Positions 12,064-23,631 of a DNA stretch of 64,000 nucleotides are shown here, piece by piece. A program made the translations under genes and the position numbers. This DNA is from Tetmemena sp. SeJ-2015 (Eukaryota; Ciliophora; Spirotrichea; Sporadotrichida; Oxytrichidae), in NCBI GenBank assembly GCA_027382625.1, contig JAJKFJ010020874.1:124001-188000 (forward strand), in the 5' to 3' direction. Each line of letters opens with the position of its first letter. Within the stretch, counting starts at the first letter, position 1. Below the pieces are notes generated by a model that was not told the DNA's origin, searched no databases, and saw only the letters and a program-made list of their open reading frames with translations.

Positions 12064-12339
12064 ATTATTTATGACAAAGAGAAAGTATGTTTTGTAGAAT
12101 GGATCATATATCTGCAGAATTTTTGAACGAATGAAAGTCTTTTAAAATTTGAAATTCATAAAGTCTGATAGTTTAAACTATAAAATTAAAAGTATTTAAA
12201 TCATAAAAAATATGTTTTACATGAAATTATCTTTAAATTTTTTTTAAACACAAAATATCTCTTAAATGACTATAATTATAGTTTACATAAGTTATAAGAT
12301 AATTTATCTATAGAGTAAGGGATATATATTTATACACCA

Positions 12340-14809
12340 TCAAGGGTTGATATCTCGATGGGTGTCGTCGTTAGATTTTGAGTAGTAAGAAGGAGTGTGG
12401 GGGTCTTCAGCTTGTGTTGGGTTCTCCGCAGTATCAGAAGATTATTTACTTACTTGTATAACGCTACCAAATTTCTTAAGTTTGAGAGCTTCTCTCGCGA
12501 AGTCCTTTGCTTTATTGGTGAGCATGAAATGGATTTTTCCAATTTATAGATTTGCATCCTCTTCAGGATCTATGGATCGAAATGCGTCATTCAAAGACTG
12601 ATCCACTGAACTAGATTCTTCGTCTAGGTTGTCTAGTTAAATAAGTAATTTGAATGCAACTAAATTAATGCCTATCTGTATTTAGATTTGCTTTTATTCT
12701 TTGCCTAAGCTCTCATTGATTATAGGGCTTTCTACTCTTTGATTGGGCGTGGCTTCTGAACTTTTAAACAGCATAGCAGTTGCAGTTTCAACTGGCGTGC
12801 TGCTTTCAGTTTGGAGAGACGGCACATGACTGGTTGTTTTCCTCCTCCTGAGTTGCTTTAGCTTTGCTCTCTGTTTTCTAATGTTCTTAGTCAGAGTGTG
12901 CCTCAAATTAATGTACCATAGGAATGCTATACACATTAGAGTTGATATGATATGACTTCATAATTCTATGACTGGGAAGAGTAAATTCTCAAAGATGAGA
13001 TGGAATTGAGTGAGTGCGCACATTTCATTAACCTAAGTGTACTTGACAACTTGCAGGTGCAGAAACAAATTAAACAGGAATTCGTTCCCATAGAAGATAA
13101 TCAAGATGCCCTGCCCAAACAACTGTATTCAACGAGTCACTGAGCTGTGGGGTCGCAACTTCTTGCAGTAGTTTTACACCACTATCATCAGAACTTAATC
13201 TTATATCATAGTTATGAGAATTGTTATTTTAAACTTGAGCTCCTATATATCCTGAGAAGAATATCAGGCATATTTAGCGGATGATTATAGATCAAATCAT
13301 TGAGTTATTATTAATATTGTCAAGATTTTTAAAATTTGAATAGGACGCTGAATCCCACATAGGTGTAGAGATAGATTAGAAAAAGGTTGAGAATCAGGAT
13401 TATCTAGAAAGTCATTTGAAAACCATTCCGCAGCCATCTGAATTTCCAACCAAGGCCAACGTGGAAAAAGAACATATCTGTAAAGAAAAAGAGAGATGCG
13501 TTTATCAAGCCCAGAAAGAAATGAAAGGCCTTCAACCCACCTGAGTTATAGTCGATATAAAATTATATAATTGTTGTTTTAAAAAATATTTGAAGCCATT
13601 AAATAGAGACTAAAGTGAATCAATGCGAGAAACTGTATCAGCAAAATCTTCGATATTGGAAGAGTACTACAAAGATAAAATTTATGTCTACATTTTTGCG
13701 AAGAGTGACGTAAATATTTTTCCTTTTGATTTCTTTGATGAGCTTGGCTAAAAATATTACTATGACCACCACGACTACTTCCAAAAAAAAGCATACATAG
13801 AGTGGGGCAAATCTAGATTAAGAGTCCTATCTACAAACAACTCCTGCCACGTTATTTATCAGTGAAATCTGCACATATTTCTAGAATCTTAGGTTTATAG
13901 AAGTTATGGAGCTGTTCTTATAAAAGCTTGACTGTGGATTAAGGAGGTTTCCTAATTAGGAAACATAGCTGTACCGATTCTATTCTGTAGAAATTTCCCC
14001 ATCAACATCATCTAAGTATCCATAGGGAAGGTCAGGCTCCCCATTTTTAAATTCTTTTAATACATAAAAAGACAAAATTTAAGAAGCAAAGCTCTCGATG
14101 CGTGTCGGGGTAGTTCAGTATTAGCATCCCTATTTTCTAAACCGTACTATGTGAAATATTTACCTGATAGCAGTCATTTAATAAGAAAGAGGATTCTAAT
14201 TAAACTTAATTAATTTACTGTAACTGGTTTGGAATCTGATGAGTTTTAAAATCCAAAGTTTGATGTAATCCAAACTATTGGTACATCTACACCAGATTTG
14301 TTGAGCTCCAGTTACTTAGGTTGATAGCACTCTTATAAGAACTGAGTTTCATTTTGGGCGAAGCAGAGACTAGCATTTCTATCTTCATTCCAAAATTCAT
14401 TAAAGACATTTGTCATCTTACTGAGGCCGAAAACCCTATAGAAGTATTCTTATTTGGAATTGGTGAGTAAGTCAGAAGAGGATAGTTTAGAGAGTATTTA
14501 ATTATAGCTGCTTGAATTCGTCTATCAGCTAGTTGTCGAAGAAGAAGTTCTTTCACCTCCTTAACTTGTGCTTGTGCTTTATTAGGAGCTGAGTGCTTGT
14601 AAACCGTTTTACTAATTTAGAGTAAACTATGAGGCCGACTCATAAATTTTAAAAAGTGAATTTTTAAGCTTTTTAAATTAGGAGCCTAGGGTAGAAATCA
14701 AAGAAATGACTCTTGCACCAACCTTAAAACATTTAATAAATAATTTTGAGTTTTAACCTAGTAAGAGTAGGAGTATAATGATCTTGAGAAATAATTGTTT
14801 GTGAGTCAT
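12340..14809 (-). CDS. Multi-pass membrane protein with large N-terminal ectodomain
   Basis: ATG at 14809 opens with a signal peptide or anchor (MTHKQLFLKIIILLLLLG). TGA is at 12340-12342. The region about 14,700-13,850 is polar, Asn-rich and likely luminal or extracellular. From about 13,800 to 12,900 there are several hydrophobic helices (LEVVVVVIVIFLAKL; GGLKAFHFFLGLINASLFFF; MCIAFLWYINLRH), followed by a basic, Ser/Thr-rich cytosolic tail ending SNDDTHRDINP. A signal peptide, ectodomain, about seven helices and a short tail recall the GOST/Wntless class, but I see no diagnostic motif, so this is only a suggestion. Many AT-rich interruptions remain unresolved. Confidence 0.6.
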
Positions 14810-15244
14810 GGAGAGTATAGTTTTAAATAATCGATATATAATAAACTGATTTCAGGTATCCATCGCTTCTCTTATAATTATTCTATTTTTAATATTTCTA
14901 GGCTAATCTGTTTCTAATTTCACCCAATCCCACGACTTACAGCCTAATTAAACTAATAAGGAGATAAAAGAAAAATCAAATTTGAATTAATGATTTATAT
15001 CTAATTTTTATTTGTTCTTATTGTATTTAAAGGAAGAAGATTTGATACTTACTGCTTACTGCTTATAATGTTTTATCATGATTTATTACTCAAACTTACA
15101 GAGAATATACTCTCCAGGTTATTGTAATCAATTAAATTAAATTAGAACTTTTAAAAGTAGCTCTATTTTAAAGCAAAATAAGAAATGTAGATTTGAAAAC
15201 ATGAAATTAAAGTATACCATAAATTAAAGAATAATTTTTGAAAC
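14810..15244. other. AT-rich intergenic stretch
   Basis: About 435 bases between two minus-strand genes, strongly AT-rich with no credible coding frame. Confidence 0.5.
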
Positions 15245-17666
15245 TCAATTAGTTTAATATTTGTTATTAAAACTTTAGTTGTGAATATTATTTTGTTCCA
15301 TGAATTTCTTGAGAACGAACATATACTCATCTTTGCCTTTTTAGTAGTCCATCTTACTCATGAATGGATGCTTTAGCAGCTCTTCCACAGATTAATTCAA
15401 TTATATTTTAAGATGGTCTCTCCCTTGGGTCTTTAGTGAGGCAGACTTTGACGAAATCTCTCATGTTTGCTGACCACTTAACTGGGTCTATCTCAGGTGG
15501 ACTCATAGTGAGTATCATGTAGCACACCTGTGTCTGTGGCTGATTCAAATAAGGGGGTTCTCCATATACGAACTCCTGCATCATAATTCCCAAACTCCAA
15601 ATGTCTACAAGAATTTAAAATACACAACTCTTATAATGTCAACTTTCTGAGTGTACATCTCAGCTCCTTTGATGATCTCTGGAGCCATCCAGCAGACTGT
15701 CCCCACTTTTGACTCTCTTCTTTTCCTTTCTCTCGTGAGCTGAGCTGCATATCCAAAGTCTCCCAATTTTATATCTCCATTCACTCCAAGCAGAATATTA
15801 TCGCTCTTTATGTCTCTGTGGATAATGTGTCTTTAATGCAGATATTTTATTGCCTTTAGAGTAAAAATAGTTTTAATTATACTATTTTTAAGTAGAGTTT
15901 CAAAAACAAGGTATTGTATAACTCCTTCAGTGAAAGCCTGATAGAAGCCAGCCTCCAATATATCAGTCAGACACCCAGCGTCCATATACTCAATAAACAG
16001 CCAGAACTTCTGCTTGAAATAGAAACCATCATAGTACCTCACTATGTTATCACAGTCGCATACTGACATAAGAGCTATCTCATTCTTAATAGAGCTGATC
16101 TGCTGAGAGTTCTAATTTCCTTGTTGGATGAATTTTAAAGCATAGAGACTTTGATCCACCTTCTTTTGGACCAGATAAATCTTGCCATAGCCTCCAGATC
16201 CAATCTGTTTCACTATGTCATAGTAGAGAGCAGGGTTGTCTTGTTTGAAGAGTTAGGAGCTCTCCAAAATGGCATTATAGTCTATATTTCCGGGAAGAGG
16301 TAAGGGCTCTTCTTTTGGCTAAAAGCCGCCCTTGGAGTTGAAACTTATAACCTCCAGAACAGAAATGGGATTTTGCTGTATCTGTTAAGCGTTAAAGTTT
16401 GATTTTTTCAACTATTATTCACTAAAATACTTTTAAACAATTAGATACATGTGATTTGAATTCAAGTTCTTCTGGAAGACCTTTGAATCCAACTGCGTTG
16501 CTTGGGTCCACTTCAACCTCATACTATACCATTACCTTCTCACTTAAACTCTCAGCTGGTGTTTGAAACTTTTCTGAGTTATCGGGTGAGTGGGTGGTGC
16601 CCTTAATAAGAGGTAGAGTCTTGGATTCAGCACTTTCCCTATCTCTTAATCTCAGACTTTATTTTTCAGTTTAAGGCGTCTAAAACGGACTGCCTGTTCC
16701 TTATTGGTTATTTGGAATATTTTTTATTGCCGTCACTATAAAAGAGCCCTGCACTTCGTTTCTTTGTCTGAACTCATAGTGGAAGTTGTTTGGCAGCACT
16801 CCTTTTAATCTCGAAGTGTTAATCTATAAACTCTCATCAAAATATTCCAACTCTATGACTTTTTAAAATATCATGAGCTTAATAAATTCAAAGAGAAGAA
16901 GCAAATTATTTAGAAGCTAGGATAATCTTTTAATTTTTAACCTAAATTAAATGAGTAGTGAAACGTTTATAAATGAAATTATTCTCATGAATCTGATCAA
17001 TTTCTTGAGATTAAGGAGTCATTTCAAGTAATTCTCTCCACACCCTAGGTAATCCTTCATACTAATTCAGCTCTTTATTGAACTTGACCTCCAGCGTTTT
17101 TTCATACTTGAGGGGTTCACTTATCCTGGGTAAGGCATCTTCTGCTGTTTGAGCGGACTTTTTGCCTTTTTTAGAGAGATTCATACTCTTTGATGTCTCA
17201 TTGTCAGATTTGTAGTGAATGTCGTCCAGAGAAACAAATATCTTATATAAGAGATACAACCATTGATTAATGAGTCTGCTTATTTGTTTTCTTGGATCTT
17301 TCGGTGACTGAGTTATCCCTAAGGTTGAAAGACTTGTTATTTCTAGTCGAATTGTGGGTTTGTGTTTTCCGGAGGCTTATTTTCTGCGACTCATTATTCT
17401 TAGAATATATTAAGACTCCATATAAAAAAAACATGAATATTATATCATTTAAAGATTAATTTGACTATATTATCTATGCTGATTGAGCATGTATGGCATA
17501 CTCTCTTCTTAGACTTAGAAGCTACTCCATCCTGCATTGCGATCCTCTCCCTATTGCTGCAGTTTGTGCAATGACTGCGGTTGCATATGACGCACTCAGT
17601 TCCCTTTTGAAATCTTTTCAAATTCTTGTTGCAGCTGGAGCAAAATAAACTCTGGTTATTGCCCAT
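15245..17666 (-). CDS. STE20/PAK-type kinase with FYVE-like finger and CRIB motifs
   Basis: ATG at 17666 begins [20 protein letters not shown]/treble-clef-like zinc finger follows (Cys pairs CSSC, CVIC, HCTNC, CHTC). At about 17,110-16,850 a first CRIB/PBD motif appears ([20 protein letters not shown]), interrupted by the 114-nt IES and continued as [11 protein letters not shown] second CRIB-like motif ([14 protein letters not shown]) lies near 16,500, interrupted by a GT-AG intron at 16,460-16,391. The kinase domain runs 16,240-15,330: glycine loop [12 protein letters not shown], catalytic loop [14 protein letters not shown], and APE in [13 protein letters not shown] kinases are activated by Rac/Cdc42-type GTPases through CRIB. 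Six IESs lie in the gene (17393-17468, 17234-17255, 16871-16984, 15857-15892, 15600-15634, 15389-15410). One homopolymer indel near 16,862 is needed. TGA at 15245-15247. Confidence 0.88.
15389..15410. other. IES, 22 nt, pointer AGAT
   Basis: AGAT at 15389-15392 and 15411-15414. Excision joins DPRERPS to [10 protein letters not shown], the conserved end of a kinase domain. Confidence 0.9.
15600..15634. other. IES, 35 nt, pointer AATGTC
   Basis: AATGTC at 15600-15605 and 15635-15640. Excision restores VDIWSLGIM, kinase subdomain IX. Confidence 0.93.
15857..15892. other. IES, 36 nt, in frame, pointer TAGAGT
   Basis: TAGAGT at 15857-15862 and 15893-15898. The insert is 36 nt with no TGA, so it would be silently translated. 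Kinase spacing ([18 protein letters not shown]) shows it is foreign to the protein. Confidence 0.9.
16871..16984. other. IES, 114 nt, pointer TCATGA
   Basis: TCATGA at 16871-16876 and 16985-16990. It splits the first CRIB motif; excision places QIHDI directly before [10 protein letters not shown], apart from one homopolymer base. Confidence 0.75.
17234..17255. other. IES, 22 nt, pointer ACAA
   Basis: ACAA at 17234-17237 and 17256-17259. Excision joins QSMVV to [10 protein letters not shown] in frame. Confidence 0.65.
17393..17468. other. IES, 76 nt, pointer ATTAT
   Basis: ATTAT at 17393-17397 and 17469-17473. Excision joins CSISIDN to [10 protein letters not shown] and removes an in-frame TGA. 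Confidence 0.75.
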
Positions 17667-17865
17667 TTTAAGTATTTCTATTCTTGTTTATAATATTTAC
17701 TCTATCTTACTTATAATCAACTTTTTACTCAAATAGTCTCAAAGAAATAAATAACCAGATCTTTAACACTATGCTTCCTTAATGCAAGATTGTTTTTCAA
17801 TATTGAGTTAGTAGCAATGATTAGACTCAAGCTTTAAAATAATAGCAATTATATAAATAATTTAA

Positions 17866-18361
17866 ATGAATTCGAGTAGCAGCAGTCAGTCAGTGTTTGA
17901 GTTTCTGATCTTCAACCGATCAGGGCAGTGTCTTTTCCATTTGGACTTCACAGGCACCATCAACTTTGAGAAGACCACAGACGTCCACTCAAGGTAGAAA
18001 CTTATATTTTTGGACTTATCTGGTCCCTCAAATCCTTCTCTCAAATGGTAAGCCCCACCACTATAAAGCCATTCTTGTCTATTTTTATAATGACTGGATA
18101 TAGTTATCGCTCAAACCATTACAAAACTTCAGAAACTATTCCACTTCCAAATACAAGTTGCACCTCTATGAACTTCCAACTGGCATCAAACTAATCCTCA
18201 TAACTTCACCCTAAAAAATAGACTAGTTAGATAAACTACAGCAACTCTATCAAACCCTATATGTACCCTTGGTCAGTAGGAATATGTTCTGCCAGCCCAA
18301 TGCCAAAATATAATGCAAACTCTTCTAAGAGAAGGTCACTGAATTTTTAGCCACTGTATGA
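17866..18361 (+). CDS. TRAPPC1: TRAPP complex subunit 1 (Bet5)
   Basis: A longin-fold subunit of the TRAPP vesicle-tethering complex (Rab1/Ypt1 GEF) in ER-Golgi traffic. ATG 17866 leads to the N-terminal FEFLIFNRSGQCLFHLDF, then IFGLIWSLKSFSQM, then the diagnostic STSKYKLHLYELPTGIKLIL. C-terminal FCQPNAKIQCKLFQEKV ends at TGA 18359-18361. Length of about 145 residues matches the family. A 57-nt GT-AG intron lies between SQM and LSLKPLQNF (about 18,052-18,108). One base appears missing near 17,990 (AAGG in place of AAAGG). The 3' end overlaps the last codons of a possible extension of the opposing ankyrin gene. Confidence 0.92.
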
Positions 18362-20464
18362 TTTATTTATGCCAATTGCTGATTTTAATCTCAGAGGGAT
18401 TCAATTAATAAAGTCCAGCAAATTTATTTTTTACATCAACTTTGATTATCATCTTATAGTATGTCTTACACTTGAGCCCCTTTTGAATCTTCTTTTAACT
18501 TTATGAACAGTCTATGCTTACAATAAAGAAAAAAATTTGAATTTGCTTTTTGAATAGACTCTCAGTGAGTTTTGAATAATTGTCTTTTGTTAAGAGATCT
18601 AGGGGATGGCTCCCATCTTCTGCTGTTAAGTTTACATCTGCTTTATTTTTTATCAAAAGCTCTGCTAGTTCTAAGTCTTGAAGCTTACAGGCTTGATAGA
18701 GGGCAGTCCTTCCTCTGCTATCTTGAAGGTTTATAATTGAAGAGGCTTGAGGCACAAATTTATTGTGGTGAACCAAAAGCTTAGTTAGCATTTTATGCTA
18801 AGTCATCACTGAGATGTGAAGTGCGGTTTATCCTACTGCGTTTTGAGACAAAATATTTCGTGTTTAAAAAATATAGATAGTCTTACTTTAACAAATTATA
18901 AAAGGATCCAGTTTAAAAGAAAACATTTCTTTTTAAATTTAAAGACAAAAGCAGAGTGATATCTTGCTTCAGAAGTTAATCTACCTTGGCAATATCTCCT
19001 TGGATTACAGATTGGAAGAGCTCTACTTATTTTTATTGGTAGGCGCTTTCCTCTTTAGATGCTTCGATTTAAAATGGTATGGCTATTTTTCAAATTTAAA
19101 TATAAAAGCTACTCGAGGAGTAAACTGCAGACTACCTAGTTCCTTGTCTGAACTGATTACTATCTTCATGCTTAGCTAATCTTTTGAGTCTTAGTATGTG
19201 CCTTTACTTGTTCATTTAGTACTGATCCTTGCAGTCGGAGTGTTTTATTAAGTGCTGCTCAATTGACTTAATTTAGTCTCTGTTGAGTGTTTTTCGACCT
19301 TTATATAGTCTTTAATTTTTGAGGTGACTCATCACTCAGCAGTTTTTTACTTGAGACTTATCTTATCTTGATGTTTTTGATTGAATTGACTAGCCTCTAT
19401 TATTATGAATTCTAGATATCCTTCCTCGAAAGAGAGTTAAAACTTTCAAACAGCAACGTTTAGAAAGCTGTCCTTTGTTTGAATTACTCTGTCGTTGCTT
19501 CCTTCAAGTGAATGCAAGAGTTCTTCCTCCTTGGATTCTCTCTGCATATTTTAATATCGATGCTTTTATTGTCATATGTTGATGGATGATAATCTGAATT
19601 CGATAACCTAAAGCTGATATTTTCTATCCTTAAAAGTTAAAATAAAGTAACTTTCTAGATGCAGCTTGTCGAAACTTCTATCGAAGGGCTGTTGATACCT
19701 ATTCTTCTTATCCAAGAAACTTTTCTCATGAAAAGACTGTCAAAATTAAAAGTTTATTTTTAAGATAATATCTCCTATTTAAGTCATAGCTAAATCAAGT
19801 TCATGCTCTTGAATATACTTTCTTCTTCATCATCTCCTTTGGTTTCCCTATTCTAATTAGCTAGTGATTACTGCAGGTGGAGGCTTCTTCTTTGATTGTA
19901 GAATTATAACTTCTACTGGATCTTTGATATGTCATCCTCATTCATGTTGATAATATTATCACTGTTGCCTACTTTAGTTTTTAATTTCACTTTTTCAACC
20001 AGTTGCTGTAGATTCTGTTGGAGTGAATGTTTCTTTATCTTGAATAAACTTATAAAAAGAGAATTTATATTAATTTCTTATATAATCAAGGATATTTTGT
20101 GCTTTTGCTATTTACTATTAAAAAGCTAAGTCTCTTTTATTGCAGATGATAATCTGGATCTTATTAGATTGTGTTGAATTTAGCTTTATCCTTGACTCGC
20201 TAATAATGTACTTAGTTGGAGAATGGCTGCTAGATTTTAAACATTTCGTTTTAAAGATTGCTAGAAGGGCTACTCATTTAGAAAATTATAAATTAATGCT
20301 CACTTCTGAAGAGTAAAGCTGATTGCTTCTTTTGCTGCTTTCACTGTCTTAACTTATTTTTAGTAATTAAATAGTATTTATAGAAACTGATAGTGAGGGA
20401 TTGAAATCTCTGGCAAAAGCAACTTCTAAAAATCTTTTCTCTCACGAGACGCGACGTGTTGCAT
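18336..20464 (-). CDS. Ankyrin-repeat protein with coiled-coil N-terminus
   Basis: ATG at 20464 (MQHVASRERKDFQKLLLPEI). The N-terminal two thirds are basic, helical and Gln-rich (HSLQQNLQQLVEKVKLKTK) with several unresolved interruptions. From about 19,060 to 18,520 there are about three ankyrin repeats (SVIQGDIAKVDQLLKQ; NAVGQTALHISVMTQHKMLT; DSRGRTALYQACKLQDLELA; DGSHPLDLLTKDNYSKL). Ankyrin repeats mediate protein binding; the partner is unknown. If no intron follows residue SLFKKQIQ, reading continues to TGA 18336-18338, a 26-base tail-to-tail overlap with TRAPPC1. The stop may instead lie earlier, after an unrecognised interruption near 18,500. Confidence 0.65.
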
Positions 20465-20563
20465 GTTTAATTTAAAGCAAATAATTTATATCCTCGAGAA
20501 GTCGATTACTGGTGAAAAGGAAAATAAGTAGTATAAACGAGAAATAGAGATGTAAAAATTAGA

Positions 20564-23474
20564 TCAGGAGAAGAACTATTTGTATCTAGACACTATCATC
20601 TTCATAAGTTCTTCATTCTCCAAAAATAAGATGTGTGCTGTTCTTATAAAGTAAATTAAAGTAATAAATATACAACAATTCTTCCAATAAAAGAATCCAA
20701 ATTAGTTTCTGAAATGTTAAAGTTCACGTCAAGCCTGTAGAGGACTCCAACAGGTAACTTTGAAAAGAAGGTTATTTGCCATCTTTATATACGTGTTGCC
20801 TTTATTAACATCCTTTGCAGCATCCTAGCAAATTTGTATTCTTGCTGAGTCGAAGGGAGCGTACTAGTCTTAGTAACTGCTCACAAATATTATGTGCTTG
20901 AACCAATTCAAGCCTTCCATTTCCGATAGCTCATATATCACAGTCTTCTCCAGATTCTTATTGTCTGCCATCGACAGCTGAGTCAGGCACTGAGACTTCC
21001 TCCACTTCTTGAGCACCCACATACCTGCATTGAACATCTTTCCAGATTTAAGAATAAATAGAGCAGAATCATAATTTGTACATGTAACCAAGGTGAGGAC
21101 TGCATAAGGTGATGAAGCCATGCATCTTATCTTTGTACTTATCTAGATACTAGAGTGCTGCTCTTATTATCAGACCTCCTAAGGAATGCCCGATGAAAGT
21201 AAGCCTCGACAGATTGTGCCCTGGGCAGCTTTCTCTTATGTACTGATGAATTTCTTGAGACAGTTTATATCCCATATCTAAAAATATATCTTACATTTTC
21301 ATTTATGAAGATATAAATCAATTTTATATCTAGATATTTCCATCTGTGTCTGATTCATTAGCAGTAGAACAAAGAAACTGAGCGTCTGGAAGTGCAATTG
21401 ATATGACATTTTTAAACATCCTCATATCAAACGAGGAGCCTTGGAATCCATGGCACAGCACAAACAAGTGCACTCCCTTGTAATTATCAGGGGCCTTGCT
21501 AGGATTGATCTTGTTTTCTATATCTACATCACTCAGCTCAAATGCATTCTTAACTTTATTCAGCTGAGTCTTTTCGATCTTGACATAGCACTCCTCAAAT
21601 ACATTAAGCATTTTTAAATATGAGGGGAGCGTATTTTTCCATATTCCTCTTCTTTCTGCGCTTACTCTTCTTCTTTCCATTTTAAACCTCTTCGACTTCT
21701 ATTTTAACTTCTTCAACTGTTAGTGGCTCTATTCCAACCATCTGCTTGTGCATTTTTAACATTTCTCTTGTCTTCTTCGCTACTGTATCATTTAGTTACC
21801 CGGTGTAGTCCTCACTTGGGATTGAATAAAAGTTAAAAGCAAATAGTCACTAGTCTTAATCAGATGTCTGAGAATATTTTCGCCATATCTTTCTTCAAGT
21901 TACTTCTAATATTGATCAAGAAGAATCTTGTAAACTCTCTTAGGCTTGTACATAATCATTTTTGCCAAGTTGTTGAAAGTTCAAACAGCTAACCTGCGAT
22001 GAAGTTAACCTCTAAGATAATGGCATTTGCAACTTTATTAGAGTCATTTCTAATATCCTTCTGCTCTTGAGATAGTTTAGAATAGGGAAGCGGCTGAGGA
22101 ATCTCAGTGTTGTTGCTACTGTTGCTACTTATCTATTAAGATAAGCTTTTCTATGCTCCTTGATTGATTTGCATTTGTAGTATAGACTACTTGGAAACTT
22201 TTGATTCCTCCTCTTCGTTTCCATCAAAGCATACATGAATGAATAAAAAGTTGTATATGATACATTAGGACTATCTCCGTTACTATCATTATCAGGAATT
22301 ATTTTCCTCCTTGGCTCTAAGTAATTCACTGGCCGCTCCTCTTCATTCAAAGTAGAGATACTACCGCTTACTTTAGTCTCTTCATCGAGTACTAAAGTAG
22401 ATTAGTCAAGAATGATGGCGTCATTTATACTGAAGTCGTCAAATTTCTCCTCAATCTTCTAAATATCTTTGTCAAGGATTTTATCTAGGCCCTGAATTTC
22501 TAGGTCTTTAGGAACCCGAGGGAAATCGATATAAGCCCAATCGTCTTGGTAGATGATTTTTTAAGAGAAGTTGAGATAGATAGCTCTCAAATTGTGAAAG
22601 ATCTACTTGAGAGTGCTCACTAGCTCCACATATCTTTCATTTATTTTACGATCATTGATTACAACTATCCCATACTCGTCTTAGAAAAAGAAATCTGCTA
22701 GACTAATTCCAGCTGAGTTTTGCTTCTCTGTTTGAAGTAAATACTCTTACAGATCTTCAAACTTAGCCTCCACCAGTATTCCATTTTCCATAAAAGTGTC
22801 CCCTCTGCTCTTTATCTTAAACCTCTGATTCTTAACTCTAAATCTGTAATCGATTATAGACCCATGGATAGTACTCACACATTAAGAAGTATACTCCTTT
22901 TCAAATTGTATAGGTACAAAAGTCGACATTCCATGCAGTAAGCCATTGATTTGGTAGATTTTGGTTTGAGAAAGCTAGAATTTAGAGGCCTGTTTATTCA
23001 TTTCCTCCTTCATAATTTCTGCTGAATTAATTGCAGCTGAGAAGTTTTACTGAGGGGGTTGACAATAGTATAGTTCGCACTTTAAAAAGAACTCTGTGTT
23101 CAGGTAGCCAGGCTAGATGTCGATTTCTGTTCTAAATTTAACGATATCCCTAATCATCACTAGCTCCTCAGCATAGCGAATGAAGAAGATCTTAGTCACA
23201 AAGGATGAACTGTCGTCAAGGGTTTGAGGCTCTTGAAGTCTATGAAAACTCGCCTTATCCTTATTGCGAGATTCCAAGTCCTTGGAAATGTAGTCATAAG
23301 GATTTGCATAATAAATCTAGAAAGGAGTTTAAAATGGGGAGGGAGTAACCTTACTTTTTCTACATCTTCATTAAATAGCTAGAATCTCATGTAGTAAAGT
23401 CCTTGTTGGAAGAGATCCACATTTCTGAAGTGTTCAATATGGAAAATGATCTCCGCTATTCCTCTAAACGACAT
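20564..23474 (-). CDS. FAM135: FAM135-type alpha/beta-hydrolase (DUF676 lipase family)
   Basis: ATG at 23474; TGA at 20564-20566. The N-terminus MSFRGIAEIIFHIEHF followed by RNVDLFQQGLYYMRF matches the FAM135 N-terminal domain, and the C-terminal half is a serine-hydrolase domain. The oxyanion/strand region LFVLCHGFQGSSFDMRMF lies near 21,450. The nucleophile motif FIGHSLGGLIIRAAL is near 21,190. The acid-loop region SSYQDQYAPFDSARI is near 20,880, and the His region RTAHILFLENEELM near 20,630. So a complete Ser-Asp-His triad is visible. The physiological substrate of the family is unknown. IESs at 21046-21073 and 20642-20679 interrupt conserved segments; a further interruption near 21,280-21,340 is unresolved, and a homopolymer indel is needed near 20,765. 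Confidence 0.9.
20642..20679. other. IES, 38 nt, pointer TCTT
   Basis: TCTT at 20642-20645 and 20680-20683. Excision joins LDSFIGR to TAHILFLENE, the catalytic-His region of the FAM135 lipase. Confidence 0.85.
21046..21073. other. IES, 28 nt, pointer ATTT
   Basis: ATTT at 21046-21049 and 21074-21077. Excision joins PHLGYMYK to SGKMFNAGMWVLKKW, as FAM135 spacing requires. Confidence 0.88.
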
Positions 23475-23631
23475 TAATATTGTTAAATTCGACTTTATAA
23501 CAAGTTTGAATATTATTATTCTATCTTGTTATAAGGAGTTAGCTTTATCAGAGTTTATTCCAAGAAAAGGAGGTTTAAAAAAGCAAATATAGTCTACGAT
23601 AAAATTGTTTACATCGTTTATTTAACTAAAA

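Noticed and set aside
14090..14160. tRNA-like string GGGGTAGTTCAGTATTAGCAT
   Set aside because: No acceptor or anticodon stem can be paired around it, and it falls inside a minus-strand coding region. Shown here as 21 bases only to locate the motif.
20462..20660. Plus-strand frame starting MFNLKQIIYILEKS
   Set aside because: Overlaps the proven 3' end of the FAM135 gene and the start of the ankyrin gene on the other strand; no homology.
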